A stretch of DNA of 64,000 nt from Grammothele lineata (GCA_002150815.3 NDFF03000367.1:620001-684000), one strand, 5' to 3'. Shown: positions 35,074-46,476, numbered from the stretch's first letter. The notes: a model not told the origin generated them from the sequence alone. Numbers and translations are program-made.

Positions 35074-36248
35074 ATGTTGACAACCCTTCCTATAGAGCTC
35101 CTTGAACGTATTGGCGAACTCTCTCGTGTACCGATGGAGGAATCACGGGGTGCTCGCTTGCCCTCACGTCCAAGTCCTTCCAAGCTGTCTTTCGCTACGC
35201 ACGCTTCTTCTCCGTTCAGCTCCGCTTCGTCCGGTCCCCACAGCAGCTAAACATCTTCCTCGCATGTCTCATCGCTGAGCGCGCCCGCGCCGAGGCTATC
35301 GGCTCTCCCCTTCCACGGGTACGCCACCTCTTCCTCACGTGCGGCCGGCGCGCGATCATACCCCCCCTCCACCTCAGTCTCAAGGAGACCGAGGAGATGC
35401 GCAAGTTCCGTGCAGATATCTCCGCGCTCCTCGAGCTTGTCGCTGCCGACCTCTACACACTCGTCCTCGTCGCCGGGTTGGACTCTATGGAGTGGAAGGA
35501 GACGATATCGCTCCCGGATGGACTAGGGCGGACCGCATTCCCAGAGCTCAGAGAACTCTCGGTTATTGGAACGCAGCGGGACATGGGCTCACTTACATGG
35601 CATGGGCGGCCGTTTCCAGAGGAATCCTCGCGTATCGACACTACGGCCTATCCGTCGTTGCCCCGCCTCCGGCGGTTGCGCCTGCCATGCACATCAGATC
35701 TGGACCTCAGCCTTTTCTCCGCACGTGCCCCAGGCCTGACGCACTTGTTCGTTCACGATCTGGAGGGCCTATATTTTTCGGAGATCGGGGAAGATTTAGA
35801 CATCATGGCTGGAACAGGTAGGTTATCTCTACTCCCCGTGTGAAATTCTTGACTACTGAAACTGATATGACGTCTCCAAGGTGGCTACCCGTTCATCGAC
35901 GCTATACCAGATCTCCAGATGATGCTGGAAGCGATGGGCGTCTCAGGGCTCCCTCTACCAGAAAGGCCGATGGGACGCGAGACATTCACTAAGGTGGAGA
36001 CGCTTCTCATTCAGCCGTGCACACCACCAGGTTCGTGCAGGGAGTCAGGCGATCAGTTCGGGGAGTATAGCATTCTCGTGAAGCAGTTGTAATGCATGCG
36101 ACGTAACGCGACCCGCGTCTCTCTGGGTCTGGTACAAGCGAGGAGCGAGGATCGTAAAGGACAGATGACGGACGATGCGCTGCGCGAATGGAAGGACAGG
36201 ATAGAGGGTCGGGTTGGTTGTTGGGAAGTGAACGAAGCAGGGCGGTAG
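35074..36248 (+). pseudogene. F-box-like family pseudogene: frameshift plus nonsense codon
   Basis: ATG 35074 starts LPIELLERIGEL. A 2-bp expansion in the CTCTCTC run at 35119-35125 then shifts the frame. In the +2 frame the family text resumes: CTDGGITGCSLALTS, ARFFSVQL, PRVRHLFLT, VAADLYTLVLVAG, FPELRELSVIG, LPRLRRLRLPCTS and RAPGLTHLF. A phase-1 intron follows (about 35818-35880). Exon 2 begins GGYPFIDAIPDLQMM and contains ETLLIQPCTPPGS. A TAA at 36090-36092 stops it, yet the same frame continues as CMRRNATRVSLGL...REWKDRIEGRVGCW to 36248. Two independent lesions in an otherwise well-kept gene mark a recent pseudogene; assembly errors are the alternative. Confidence 0.8.
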
Positions 36249-36663
36249 TAAGTTGAATTCAGTTCCACCGCTTTCTTGCCGTCAACGATGTATCTCATGT
36301 CCATGGTGTAGGCTGTCTTCGGAGTCGTGTCTGTACGGATCCGATCGCGGAAGCAATTAGACTTCCGAGTCCTCATCCGGACCAAAGTTATGACTGTAGT
36401 ATCCCATATCAACGCCGGGGCGATGCTTCTGGCACACGGGGACAGTGCACGCGGTGATGCCGAGGCTCTGACTGCGGTCTGCTCCTATGGTATGTAATGA
36501 GTGTCTTTGACTGCGCTCGAGAAGCGACTTCCCCCGCCTTCGAACTGCATCTACCTGTCCCCCGATGCAGGTCCTCCAATCGGGTGCTCAACCTACGCCA
36601 GTACGCGAATTAAATGTCGATTCATTCCTAGCTCAAACTAACGTCTGTCTATGATGCTGATAG
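36249..36663. other. Spacer possibly holding a micro first exon
   Basis: No gene seen, except that ATG 36487-36489 is followed directly by a strong GTATGT donor. It could be the start codon of the next gene (see its entry). Confidence 0.35.
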
Positions 36664-37852
36664 GTGGCTCACTTCACCTCGCTCCCGGTCGAGTTACTAG
36701 AGCGCATCGGTGAACTCGCGTGCACTGACGGAGGATACACCGGCTGTTCGCTCTCCCTCACGTCCAAACATATCCGCGCCGCCCTGCGCTCAGTCCGCTT
36801 CTTCTCCGTACAGCTCCAGTCCAAAAAATCCCCTCAACAACTACAGCGCTTCATTACATGCTTTACTGCCGAACGTGAGCGCGCCAAGGCATCACAGTCG
36901 TCTGTCCCACGAACCCGCAACCTCTTCCTCACTGCTGGCGAGCGTATCACACCGCTCGCCCAGTTTGTCCCTCCAAAAGAGGACAAGGAGCTATGCGCAT
37001 TTCACGCAGACGTCACGGCGCTCATGAAACTCGTCGCCCACGACATCCGCACCCTCGTTCTGGTCGTCGGAGTCGCATGGACGGGATTACAGGAGACGCT
37101 ACAGCTCCCGGATCAATTCGGGCGGATGAGCTTCCCTGAGCTTCAAGAGCTGTCCGTAATCGGGACATCATGGAGTGCGAGCGCGTCGAGTTGGCACCCC
37201 GTCCACCACTGGGGCAAAGCAATACCTGCGGGTGTCGATGCTGCGATCTATCCTCCTTTACCGCGTCTTAGGCGACTGCGCATCCCATCCTCTGGCGGGC
37301 TGGACCTCCTCCTCCTGTCTGCGCGCGCACCGAGTGTGACGCACCTATACATTTCCGATCTTCCAGGCCTATCAGGCTCTGTCGGTGAAGATTTGGAGAC
37401 TCTCGTCGGCTCAGGTGAGCGAAACACTGTCTTTTGTGTGTAAATGAGCAGCGCTCTGATGTGAGTTTTGGCGCGTTTCAGAGCCATACTCGCACTCACA
37501 CTTTATACCGCCGTGGCTCGAGGGCTTGAATGAGGCACTAGGCCTTCCGGCGCCGCCGTTGCCTGCGAAGAAGGAAGGACGTGCGATGTTCACGAAGTTG
37601 AAAATGCTTCTGGTCCAACCGTTCCCACCCCCAGAGCCTGGTGGGATGTGTGGCAATCCATACACAGAATATTACGGCCTCATCACGCATCTGGAATGGT
37701 TGCAGCGTACCGCAACGCTCCTCCCTCTAGGGCTTATTCCCGCCCGAGACCCTTCTATACAATCAGAAGGTCGGATGGTGGAGGACGCCCTTTGCGAATG
37801 GAAGGATAGGATCAACGACGGGGAGGGCTGCTGGAAAATAGATGAAGTATAA
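36664..37852 (+). CDS. F-box-like protein, CTDGG/GCW family, start exon uncertain
   Basis: Main exons 36664-37414 and 37482-37852, about 374 residues, phase-1 intron. Motifs: LPVELLERIGELACTDGG, YTGCSLSLTSKHIRAA, VRFFSVQL, PRTRNLFLT, VAHDIRTLVLVVG, FPELQELSVIGT, LPRLRRLRIPSS, RAPSVTHLYIS, MLLVQPFPPPEPGGMCGNPY and CEWKDRINDGEGCW. There is no ATG at the start: the frame is preceded directly by a GATAG acceptor. The simplest solution is a first exon made of just ATG (36487-36489) spliced over 174 nt. GTG 36664 as a start is unlikely in a fungus. The body of the gene is intact and among the most typical members. Confidence 0.82.
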
Positions 37853-38181
37853 TTCAGATAGTATATATCACAACCATCTAGTGCTTCTTCGGCGGTTGTC
37901 TCAAAGGTTTGCGGGGCTGATTCCTATAGTTTTTCACAGGGGGGAGAGCAAGAGAATTGACTCGAAGTTCAACGAGTCCGAGTCACGCTAGCGAGATGGG
38001 CGTCCGTCAGAATTACATAATACTTAATAGCTTTCCCCTAAAGTTTAATTTGAGCAGGAAACGACCTGAACGCAACGCGCGCAGTGCCATTCACTGTTTT
38101 TCTCCGCTTTCTCGACATTTGTACCTTCCACGCTTGAGATCTTGCAAGCCGACATCTCATTCGACGGTTTGCGCTAGGATC
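37853..38181. other. Intergenic spacer
   Basis: About 330 nt, relatively AT-rich. Nothing recognised. Confidence 0.45.
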
Positions 38182-39364
38182 ATGAGGGTACATGCGTCTT
38201 TGCGCGGCGGACGAGTTCTCGCTAAGCACACTCACACCTCATCATTTCACAGGTTCAAGTTTCTCGGCCCGAGTCATACATATCATCCTTACCAGTCGAG
38301 CTACTCAGCCAAATCGCTGAGCTCGCATGCACCGATGGAGGATATACCGGGCGCTCTCTCTCCCTTGCGTCGAGATACATACGCGATGCCACCCAATCTG
38401 TCCGCTTCCATTCGGTGGAGCTCAATATGGAGGATTCTTCATGGCAACGACTCGAGGCCTTTCTCTCGCAATTCACCGCAGGACGGACTCGGGCCCAAGA
38501 GAATGAAACAGCAACGCCCCGAGTCCGTCATCTTTTCCTCACGTCGGCAAGACGTCTTGGCCCCGAACCAGCGGCGTTCGCTGACGACGATGAGAATGAT
38601 CGCTTTCGCGCATCAATAGCCGCCCTCTTGGACCTCATCTCCGATGATCTCTACACCTTCACCGCTGTCCAGATGACCTTCGTGTGCAACGAAACCCTTT
38701 TCTCACCTGTTATCGGGCAGCGTAGCTTCTCTCGACTCAGGGAGCTGACACTGTTTGGTCACGCTGACTTCACGCTGCTAGGTGGTTTCGAGTTCGACGG
38801 TTTCCCCGCCGCCTATCCCCCGTGCCCGCGTCTCACCCGGCTTCATTTGCGCCCCTTGGCCTGGGATTCAGCTCTGGATTACTGGGTTAAACGAGCACCT
38901 GGCTTGACCCACCTTCACATCTCCTGCATGCCATACTTCGGATCTCAATCGGCGTTACAAATCTTTGCCGCAGCTCTCAAGATACGTGAGTCACATTCCA
39001 TGTTCCTCTATGGAATACGCGTGTTAAACGTGCTACAATAGCCTACGAGGATCCATACGACTCTGGCCAGAGTACACCACCAGAAACTTTCACGGGTATC
39101 CAAACCGCGATCATTCAGCCCTGCCCACCCCCGAGCAGCCTCCGGATGCTTCGTTTCGCTGGGAGCCATCATGTCGAATACACGCATCAACTCGATGCAC
39201 TTCATAGGGGAGCGGGTACTCCTTGGGCCCTGCTTCCTTCTCAAGACAAGCAGACGCCAAAGAGCACGAGGGAGGAGGCATTCCGCTACTGGAAGGATCG
39301 TCTTGACGGGGGACCGGGCTGCTGGGACGTTGATGAGAAGTATTTTCACAAAGCTCAGGGATAA
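38182..39364 (+). CDS. F-box-like protein, CTDGG/GCW family, 3 exons with 6-nt first exon
   Basis: Exon 1 is ATGAGG (38182-38187), intron 38188-38252, exon 2 38253-38985, phase-1 intron, exon 3 39042-39364. The result is about 353 residues. Family text: LPVELLSQIAELACTDGG, YTGRSLSLASRYIRDA, VRFHSVEL, TPRVRHLFLTS, ISDDLYTF, FSRLRELTLFG, CPRLTRLHLRP and RAPGLTHLHIS. Exon 3 has IIQPCPPPSSLRM and YWKDRLDGGPGCW. The third exon and its intron have a relic copy at about 44505-44605. The tiny first exon is inferred from the only ATG that splices in phase; the rest is firm. Confidence 0.78.
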
Positions 39365-39679
39365 GTAAACGCTGAGTATGCGCCACATATTGTATGCATC
39401 GTTTCGCATGTCGAGACATATGATTGGAAGGTGCTTCTGAAACGAATCTCGGGCGGGCAAGCCTCGGTTTCCAGAGGGGAGCATTCAGACTCGCTCGGTT
39501 CTTGCGAGTACGTGTATTTCTATGTGTGCTTTCGTTATACTAGCTACGAACGCGTTGGCTTTGTGTGATATATTCAGTGTTTCATAGGCCCTGAACACGG
39601 GTTACGATTTTTGCGAAGCAATTTCAACTGTAGCCATACAATCAAAGAACCGACCACAAACTACCCCTTCCTTCAGAAC
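39365..39679. other. Convergent spacer
   Basis: Tail-to-tail spacer between two family members. A shortened version of the same arrangement recurs at 44600-44654. Confidence 0.5.
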
Positions 39680-41048
39680 TCAAGAACTACCTGCCTCTGA
39701 GACGATGTCTTCCCCACGCAGCGCTCCTTCCGCGTTCACTACATCCCAACACCCACCCTCGCCCCCAATCCTCTCCCGCCACTCCGCCACCGCCCGCCGC
39801 CCGTTCGTTCTCCCGGCCTCCATCTCCTTGATGTCTAGCGGAGGGAGGAGATCGATGCCTTCCGCCCGTCCCCCCGGCCACCGGTGCGCATACCGGCGGA
39901 CGAAGCCTTTGAGCACGTAGAGCGTGGACATGGTCCCCCAGAGTGGCCCCGCAATAGAGTCATCGTACGGCTGGAGGACTACCTGGGGGAGCCGCGGGAG
40001 CATCGCGGGGTCGTCTGTACATGCGCGCGCAACGCGTTAGTACATAGGCTGCTAGCTGACTACCGAGATAGGTAGATCACTTGCCGAACGCGTTCCTCAA
40101 GTCATCCAGCAGCCCACCTGAGAACCCAGAGACGTCCGACACACGCAGATGCGTGAGCCGCGGGGCCGCGCGAGGCCCGATCCACGCAGAGAGGTCTGAC
40201 ACGCCCGGGTCGTGCACCCCAGGCCTATGCCAGAAGTGCGTGCACCGGGGCGCGATGTGCAGCCTCTCCAGGCGCGGGAAGAGCAGCAGGGGCGTTGGCT
40301 CTTCTACAACGGTGTCGAGACCTTCCGAACCTGCGTTAACGGGGGAGGCGAGCTCGAACGTCGGGCGCAACCCGAACACGCTTAGCTCCCTCAAGAGCGG
40401 GAACCCGCCCCGCACTCCTTCGTCGCCCCCATCCCCGCCCCCGCTCACACCCACACTCGGTGCGACGTCCAACACGACGCGCGCGGGGAACGCGCCTTCC
40501 CTCCACCTCCCAGCCCCAGTCCCTGCCCCTGTTCCGTTGAAGTCACAGATCGCGAGCGTATACAGGTCCCGCGCGAGCACCTGAAGCAGCGCCGTCACGT
40601 CCGTGCGCCACCGTTCTGGCTCCGCTGTCTCCCTCGTCCGCCCCTGCGCGCGCAGGCGCTCTTCTTCGCAGAGGATTTGAGCGCAGTACAGCGAGAGGTG
40701 GTCGAGCCCACCGTCGAGGCTCGGCGGTGGGGCCGGCGGTAGGGGTAGGTCAGAGGGGAGGTACGGGAAGTCGTCCGACGTAGACCGGGGGGCAGCGATG
40801 AAGAGGTGACGCACGCGCGGGGCGGCCCCAGGTACGAGCACGCGCTCGCGCGCAAGGAGCGCGTAGAGCTGGGCGGGCTGGGAGTGGGAGGTGCCGAGGG
40901 CGATGGAGTAGAATCGTGGACGGCGGGCGGCGGCGCGGACGCGCCGGGAAACGAGGGAGAGGGAGCAGCCGGTGCGCCCACCGTCGGTGCAGGAAAAGTA
41001 GACTATGTGCTCGAGGAGCTCGATGGGGAGGTCTAGGAGCACGGGCAT
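39680..41048 (-). CDS. F-box-like protein, CTDGG/GCW family, 2 exons with GC-AG intron
   Basis: Minus exons 41048-40085 and 40014-39680. Exon 1: LPIELLEHIVYFSCTDGG, RTGCSLSLVSRRVRAA, RFYSIAL, PRVRHLFIA, LARDLYTLAI, FPLLRELSVFGL, FPRLERLHIAP and APRLTHLRVS. No GT donor gives a joinable frame at the exon end. The donor is GCAAGT (intron 40084-40015, 70 nt), which restores the family's phase-1 junction and reads NAFDDPAMLPRLPQVVLQP. Exon 2 ends AEWRERIGGEGGCW followed by a short tail. Compared with the paralogues it has Ala/Gly/Pro-rich insertions. Its near-copy lies at 44655-45996. Confidence 0.83.
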
Positions 41049-41833
41049 GTCAGAAGTAAGCGGGGCCTAGGGAGGCCACGGCTGGCAAGAGGATCGATTA
41101 GAGGACTGGCAGCGGTTGGCGCGTGTATAACGTTACCGTGCGATTGACTCCTGTCAAACGCATCCCGGGCCCGATTCCGGCGGTCTGCCTCAGTGAGGGC
41201 CACTCTCATTTGGCCAGCTGCCGCTTCTTTGTCACGAGACCTTGCTGTCGCGGAGACCGCAGGTTCTTCCACCACCACCTCCATGCAGCGCTGCGCGACG
41301 CCGTGGCGTGCGCTCAAGCTGAGCCGCTCAAAGAGCTGCGCGAGCCCGTGCGCAAACACGTACGGGAAATGTCGCTTAATTGTCAGCGGGACTTCACTGT
41401 CCGTTGGGTGAGAAGCGCGCGTACAGAGTCACGGAGGCGGTAAGAGGGCTGTGCGATGGAGAACTTGGGCGGCGTGCTGGTCTACGGAAGGGAGTGTTTG
41501 GGAGCTTGTGAGGATGAAATCGGGCTCGCGGTGGATACATACTCTGCGCGTACAGGGATAAGCATGATGTCAGCGAGTATTTTCCTGCACACGACGCATC
41601 TGAGAAGTCGTACTTACTCTCTGTAGAACCAAGGGTCGTGACTGCTGACTGCTGAGCTCCGATATTAGACGAACGCAGAAACCGGGAAGACAGTAAGTGC
41701 TCTTCGAACATCATCTGATAACAACCATCTATTCAAAAAGGAAAACAGTATGTCAAAATCTCGTAATGCGCAATAGCGGCTGTACGTACCCTACCTCGCC
41801 CTTATCCCGGCTATCCATGGGAGTTGGGGGAGC
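41049..41833. promoter_or_regulatory. Promoter side of the minus-strand F-box-like gene; conserved block
   Basis: About 785 nt. A block at 41126-41164 (TATAACGT..., including CGATTGACTCCTGTCA at 41141-41156) is conserved upstream of the duplicate gene at 46215-46253. The remainder shows no gene. Confidence 0.5.
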
Positions 41834-43588
41834 TCAGACCTCGGGTTCAGACCATCCCATACGGGCATTTGCGTTTCCATGGTAGGCTAGAGGTTCTATT
41901 CCTCCCACGAGCCTTACTGTTTCATCTGAGTTCCCTTCAAGGACGACTCCCGTATGGCCCTGTCCGTGGGGTCTATCCATCCGCGGCTCTACCCAGCATG
42001 ATGTACTCATCATGGACCCTGCTACGCTCTGGACAGTAGCCTCCAGATACTGCATGCTCTTGCACCATGCCTCGATCGTTTCGAGATGCTCTTCAGCACT
42101 CAAAGTCCTTTCGGGTAGGCCGCCAGAGAGCATCCATTCGTCAAGGTCTTTCCGCACGTGTACGTAACACTTCAAACAACGCAACTTGGGCGCGTTTATC
42201 GCTATAGTGGTGAGCTCTTTCTGCGTCGATTGAGCGCAGTCTTAATCAGTAATTAATCCATGCGTACCAGAGGCACTTACCGATAGTATCTCGATATACC
42301 CGCTGGGCCTGAAAATGAACTGGGCTAATCTGACCATATCCACGTGGACTTCCAGCACCTCCAAGAAATCCGCGCCCGCATCCTTCAGGGCCTCGATGAT
42401 CCAGCACAGATACATATCCACATCGCACTCTACATGCACCGGATGTGTATCCTCTAGGACCCTGGCTAGCCTATCACTAGCACTGGTCCAAGAGCGCGCA
42501 GCCAGCGTGAGCCGTGGGACATGGGCAAGTATCCCGAGCGCGTACAATTCCACCGCGGCCCCCACAAACTCGCGCAGGTGCGGCCACGCCGCCCCCGCGT
42601 CCGCCGCCTCTCGCGCGAATGCCGCGCTGTTCTCCGCGCGGGCGGTCTCCCGGGCCACACCTGCGTCCCCTTCAAACCTGGACGACCCATGTGCGACCAC
42701 GAGCCGCTCGAGATTCGGGAATGCGTGCACGTAGGGCCCGATGAGCGGGATCTCGTCTGCATGATAGTACTCCAAGAGGAAGTCGCGCATGTTTGGGTAG
42801 ATCACCTCTGCACCGACGGGTGGCCAGGCCCTGAGGTCTGCAGTGCGAAGTGGGTCGTTTTCTATGTCCTCAAAGGCGTCGACGCTGAGGTGGGCCTCAT
42901 GTGTACCCGTCCAATTTACGAATGCAAGCTCGCGGAGGCTCACGGCGGAGCAGCGGAAGAATGTGAGCGGATGGCGGGTTGTCCAAACTTTTGACTCTCC
43001 ATAGTGCCACCAGAGTTCACCCTGAAATTCGCAGTAGACGGAGACCAAGGTGGGGAACCGTGCGGCAGCGAGGAGGTCGAGGTCGTCGGGACTGTAACGA
43101 CGAAGCCGGAGGTGGGTGACTGTGCGAAAGATACCAATAGATTCGGACAGACTAGGGAGTCGGCTGAATGTGAGCCCTGCGTCGCAAAGCTCGAAGTGTG
43201 TCAGTCCATGCATGAGTGAGAGTCCAAAAGGGATGATCTCATCAAGCGTCGACAGGGTTTGGGGGAACGGAGGGGGAACTTGTATAGGCGGATGTGCTTC
43301 CTGACCATTGGTCCATAGGTCGATGGAGAGGTTGCGGACGTGGTCGAAACGTCTGGCTTTCTCCGCGGAAAGGAAGCGGTAGAAAGCTACGAGCTGTGGT
43401 TCGTCCTTGATGACGATTCGTGTTGAATGGAGGAGCACTTTGGTACCTTGATGGTAGAGGAAGCGGCAGGCGGATATGAGGGCCATGGATGTTCTGAGAT
43501 CGCATAGAGGAACGAGGGAGAGAATGGTATCATAGTTGAGTCGCATGGATGAAGTTTCGGAGAAAGCGAAGGGTGCGTTTGAGTTCAT
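41834..43588 (-). CDS. F-box-type protein (different class), 2 exons
   Basis: Minus exons 43588-42281 and 42220-41834 join in phase 0 to 564 residues. The N-terminus reads SSMRLNYDTILSLVPLCDLRTSMALISACRFLYHQG, a degenerate F-box of the common agaricomycete 'LVALMSTCRTLY' type. It continues with LLHSTRIVIKDEPQLVAFYRFL and several Leu-rich segments (LMHGLTHFELCDA; VTHLRLRRYSPDDLDLL; FPNLERLVVAHGSS). It lacks the CTDGG and GCW motifs, so it is not part of the neighbouring family despite its position inside the cluster. Likely ubiquitin-ligase adaptor by class; target unknown. Confidence 0.8.
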
Positions 43589-43826
43589 GATGCGTTGCTA
43601 GAGTTGACGTTGCTGCTCGGTAGTAGTACTAAGTTGTCGATGAGACAGAGGCCATTCAGAGACACTTAGCGGCCGTTACGTCAGATTGGGGCCATTGTAC
43701 AGATACGTTTGGGCGGCCGGCGGTTCGGTGCCAGGTGACAGGCGGGGCATTGTGACTACGTATCACGTCACTGAGTCACAACTTCTGGTGACAGTGCGGC
43801 GGCCCGGGGTCCGACCGCTCTTTCTC

Positions 43827-43860
43827 GGTCTCGTACCCGTCCGTGTGAGTAATACGGATG
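43827..43860. repeat. Second, decayed copy of the hairpin repeat
   Basis: GGTCTCGTACCCGTCC (43827-43842), then GTGTGAGTAATAC and GGATG, matches the left arm and loop of the element at 6842. The right arm is only partly kept. Confidence 0.7.
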
Positions 43861-44504
43861 TAGTCTTTCTTTTCTTCACAAGAGACACCATCGCTACGCT
43901 TTGGCATGTTGTGATATCAGACGCATCGGACTCGTTAGTAGATACATGCGCAATTCTCGGCGCTCGCACAATGCTTTGCTTAGTCACTCCCTGGTTCCTA
44001 TCCGAGCATTCCGGTCTCAGTCGACCATGTGACCGTGACTGGTTTGTCTAGAGTACCGTACTAGTCACTCCTTTATATACTCTGTCTCTCTACCTACTCG
44101 AATTGAGCTTCTTTGCACGCTCTCGCGCTCGTGACCGTTCACATGGCATGCTGAGTATGCAGGGAAGATCGTATTTGACTAAGGGGGTTCAAGTTGCCTG
44201 CGTTAGATGGTTATGACATGGTACTACGTCTCAAAAACGAAACGCATTCTCAGCATAGCTTCAGGGTGAGTACAAGAAAAGTGTCACCTCGGCGGCCCGG
44301 ACCTATCTCCGCCTCCGCCTCCGCTGTGCTCATGGCCTGAGCTGCCTTTACCTCAGGCTCTGCCGCCACCGCCTAAGGTGTAAGACTTTACGACGTCCGA
44401 TTGGCCACTAACCTTCAAGATCAGGATTGTCTCAAGATGTAATAGCGCGGTATCCTGAGGGTTTATGCCCTCTGCGTATCTCACAGATGGTTAGAAATTC
44501 GGGT

Positions 44505-44605
44505 TCTAATGTCCCTCTACGGAACACATATGTTAAGCGTGCTCCAATAGTACGAGGATCCCTACGACTGTGGCTCGAGCACCCCACCAGAAACGTTTAC
44601 GCTAT
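44505..44605 (+). pseudogene. Relic of an F-box-like 3' intron/exon
   Basis: About 95 nt match the region 38997-39100 of the intact plus-strand gene: the end of its last intron (TGCTCCAATAG against TGCTACAATAG) and the first about 55 nt of exon 3 (TACGAGGATCC, then CACCAGAAAC). The rest of the gene is missing. With the adjacent minus-strand gene it shows that a tail-to-tail pair was duplicated and one partner nearly deleted. Confidence 0.75.
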
Positions 44606-44654
44606 CAAAGTGCGAGAACAAGCCATAGCTGTATTCCATCACCACCCTCAGCGC

Positions 44655-45996
44655 TCAAGAACTACCCACCGAGGCGATATCCTCCCCACGCAAGGCCCCC
44701 TCCGCGTTCACTACATCCCAACACCCACCCTCGCCCCCAATCCTCTCCCACCACTCCGTCATCGCCCGCCGCCTCTTCGTTCTCCGAGTCGCCTTCTCCT
44801 TGATGTCCGGCGGAGGGAGGAGGACGACGCCTTCCGCCCGTCCCCCCGGCCACCGGTGCGCAAACCGGCGGACGAAGCCTTTGAGCACGTCGAGCGCGGT
44901 CACGGCCACCCAGAGCGACCCCACAGTAGAGTCGTCGCGATCGTATGACTGGAGGATTACCCGGGGGAGCCGCGGGAGCATCGCGGGGTCGTCTGTACAT
45001 GCGCGCGCAACGTGTTAGTACATAGGCTGCTAGCTGACTACCGAGATAGGTAGATCACTTGCCGAACGCGTTCCTCAAGTCATCCAGCAGCCCACCTGAG
45101 AGTCCAGAAACGTCCGACACACGCAGATGCGTGAGCCGCGGGGCCGCGCGGGGCCCGATCCACGCGGAGAGGTCGAACGCATCCGGGTCATGCACCCCAA
45201 GAGGATCCCAGCCTATGAAGTCCCATGTGTCCTTGCACCGGGGCGCGATGTGCAGCCTCTCCAGGCGTGGGAAGAGCGGCGGGTGCTTAGGCTCTTCTGC
45301 ATCCACGGCTTCCTTAGGATTTTCCGAATCCGCACCGACAGGAGACTCGTCGGAGGCGAGCACGAACGTCGGGGGCAGCCCGAACACGCTTAGCTCCCTC
45401 AGAAGCGGGAACCCGCCCCGCCGGTCCCCGGGCGCGACGTCCAGCACCACGTGCGCGGGGAACGCGCTGTCCTCCTCCCCAAATATCGTGAGCGTGTACA
45501 AGTCCGGCGCGAGCACCTGCAGCAGCGCCGTGACGTCCGTGCGCCACCGCTCCTCCGGATCGTGCAGGCCCCCGCCCGGCGCACGCAGGCGCTCTTCTTC
45601 GCGGAGGTTTTGGGCGTAGGCCAGCGAGATGTAGACGCGCGCATCATCGAGCCTCGGCGGTGGGGCCGGGTCCGGGGGTAGGGGTGAGTGGGAGGGGAGG
45701 TAGGACAAGTCGTCCGACGTAGAGCTGGCTGTGGGGGCAGCGATGAAGAGGTGACGCACGCGCGGGATGGCCCCAGGTACGAGCACACGCTCGCGCGCGA
45801 GGAGCGCGTAGAGTTGGCCGGGCTGGGAGTAGGATGTGCCGAGGAGGGCGATAGAGTAAAACCGGGGGCGACGGGCGACGGCGCGGACGCGCCGGGAGAC
45901 GAGGGAGAGAGAGCAGCCGGTGCGCCCACCGTCGGTGCAAGAGAAGTAGAAGATATGTTCGAGGAGCTCGTCGGGGAGGTCTGTGAGCAGTGGCAT
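44655..45996 (-). CDS. F-box-like protein, CTDGG/GCW family, duplicate with GC-AG intron
   Basis: Minus exons 45996-45063 and 44992-44655 (intron 45062-44993, GCAAGT donor, 70 nt). It is closely similar to the gene at 39680-41048: LPDELLEHIFYFSCTDGG, RTGCSLSLVSRRVRAV, RFYSIALLG, PRVRHLFIA, LAPDLYTLTIFG, FPLLRELSVFGL, FPRLERLHIAP, APRLTHLRVSDVSG, then DDPAMLPRLPRVILQSYD and TEWWERIGGEGGCW. It differs by small in-frame insertions and deletions in the linkers (for example around DSENPKEAVDAEEP). Both frames are open, so both copies may be expressed. Confidence 0.84.
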
Positions 45997-46476
45997 GGTG
46001 GAGGCTAGAGCTCTAGAGAGTGGGGGATCGATGGGAGCAGCAAGTACTCGGAAGCTGCGTTTCTCGCGTCTCGAGCCACAGTACTTCCCGCGTGAGCTGA
46101 AGTAAGCGTGTCCCGCCGCGACAAAGTGTGACTCACCGTGACGGGCTGGGAGGACAAGGCAGACGGAGGTTCCGGGAACGCGCGCAGGGCCAGTTTTGAA
46201 GCCGGCGTTTACAGTATAACGTCACTTTGCGATTGACTCCTGTCAGAAGCATCTCGATTCCCGCGGACCGGGGGTCACTTCGACTCCAGCACTGTCTCCG
46301 GCGGTTAGTATGTAGGCACCATAGTGATGGCAAACAGCACGCGTCTGGGCTGTGGGGATCTATCTCATGCTCGAGAGCATAGCAGAAAGGGAGAACCGGC
46401 TAATATACACTTACAGATACCGCTCAGAGGACCATATCCACACACACAAAGGAACCAAAAACACACCTATCCTGAC
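45997..46476. promoter_or_regulatory. Upstream region of duplicate gene with conserved block
   Basis: 480 nt. It contains 46215-46253, matching 41126-41164 upstream of the paralogue; CGATTGACTCCTGTCA is identical (46230-46245). Otherwise nothing seen. Confidence 0.5.

Larger units (their letters stand above)
43589..44654. other. Intergenic with hairpin-repeat copy and exon relic
   Basis: Contains the diverged hairpin copy (43827-43860), a TTTATATACTC stretch at about 44072, and the F-box-like exon relic described separately. No intact gene. Confidence 0.5.

Noticed and set aside
40081..40584. 167-codon plus-strand frame opposite the F-box-like gene (similar at 45059-45619)
   Set aside because: Antisense shadow of a GC-rich coding exon; it mirrors the codon structure of the minus-strand gene.
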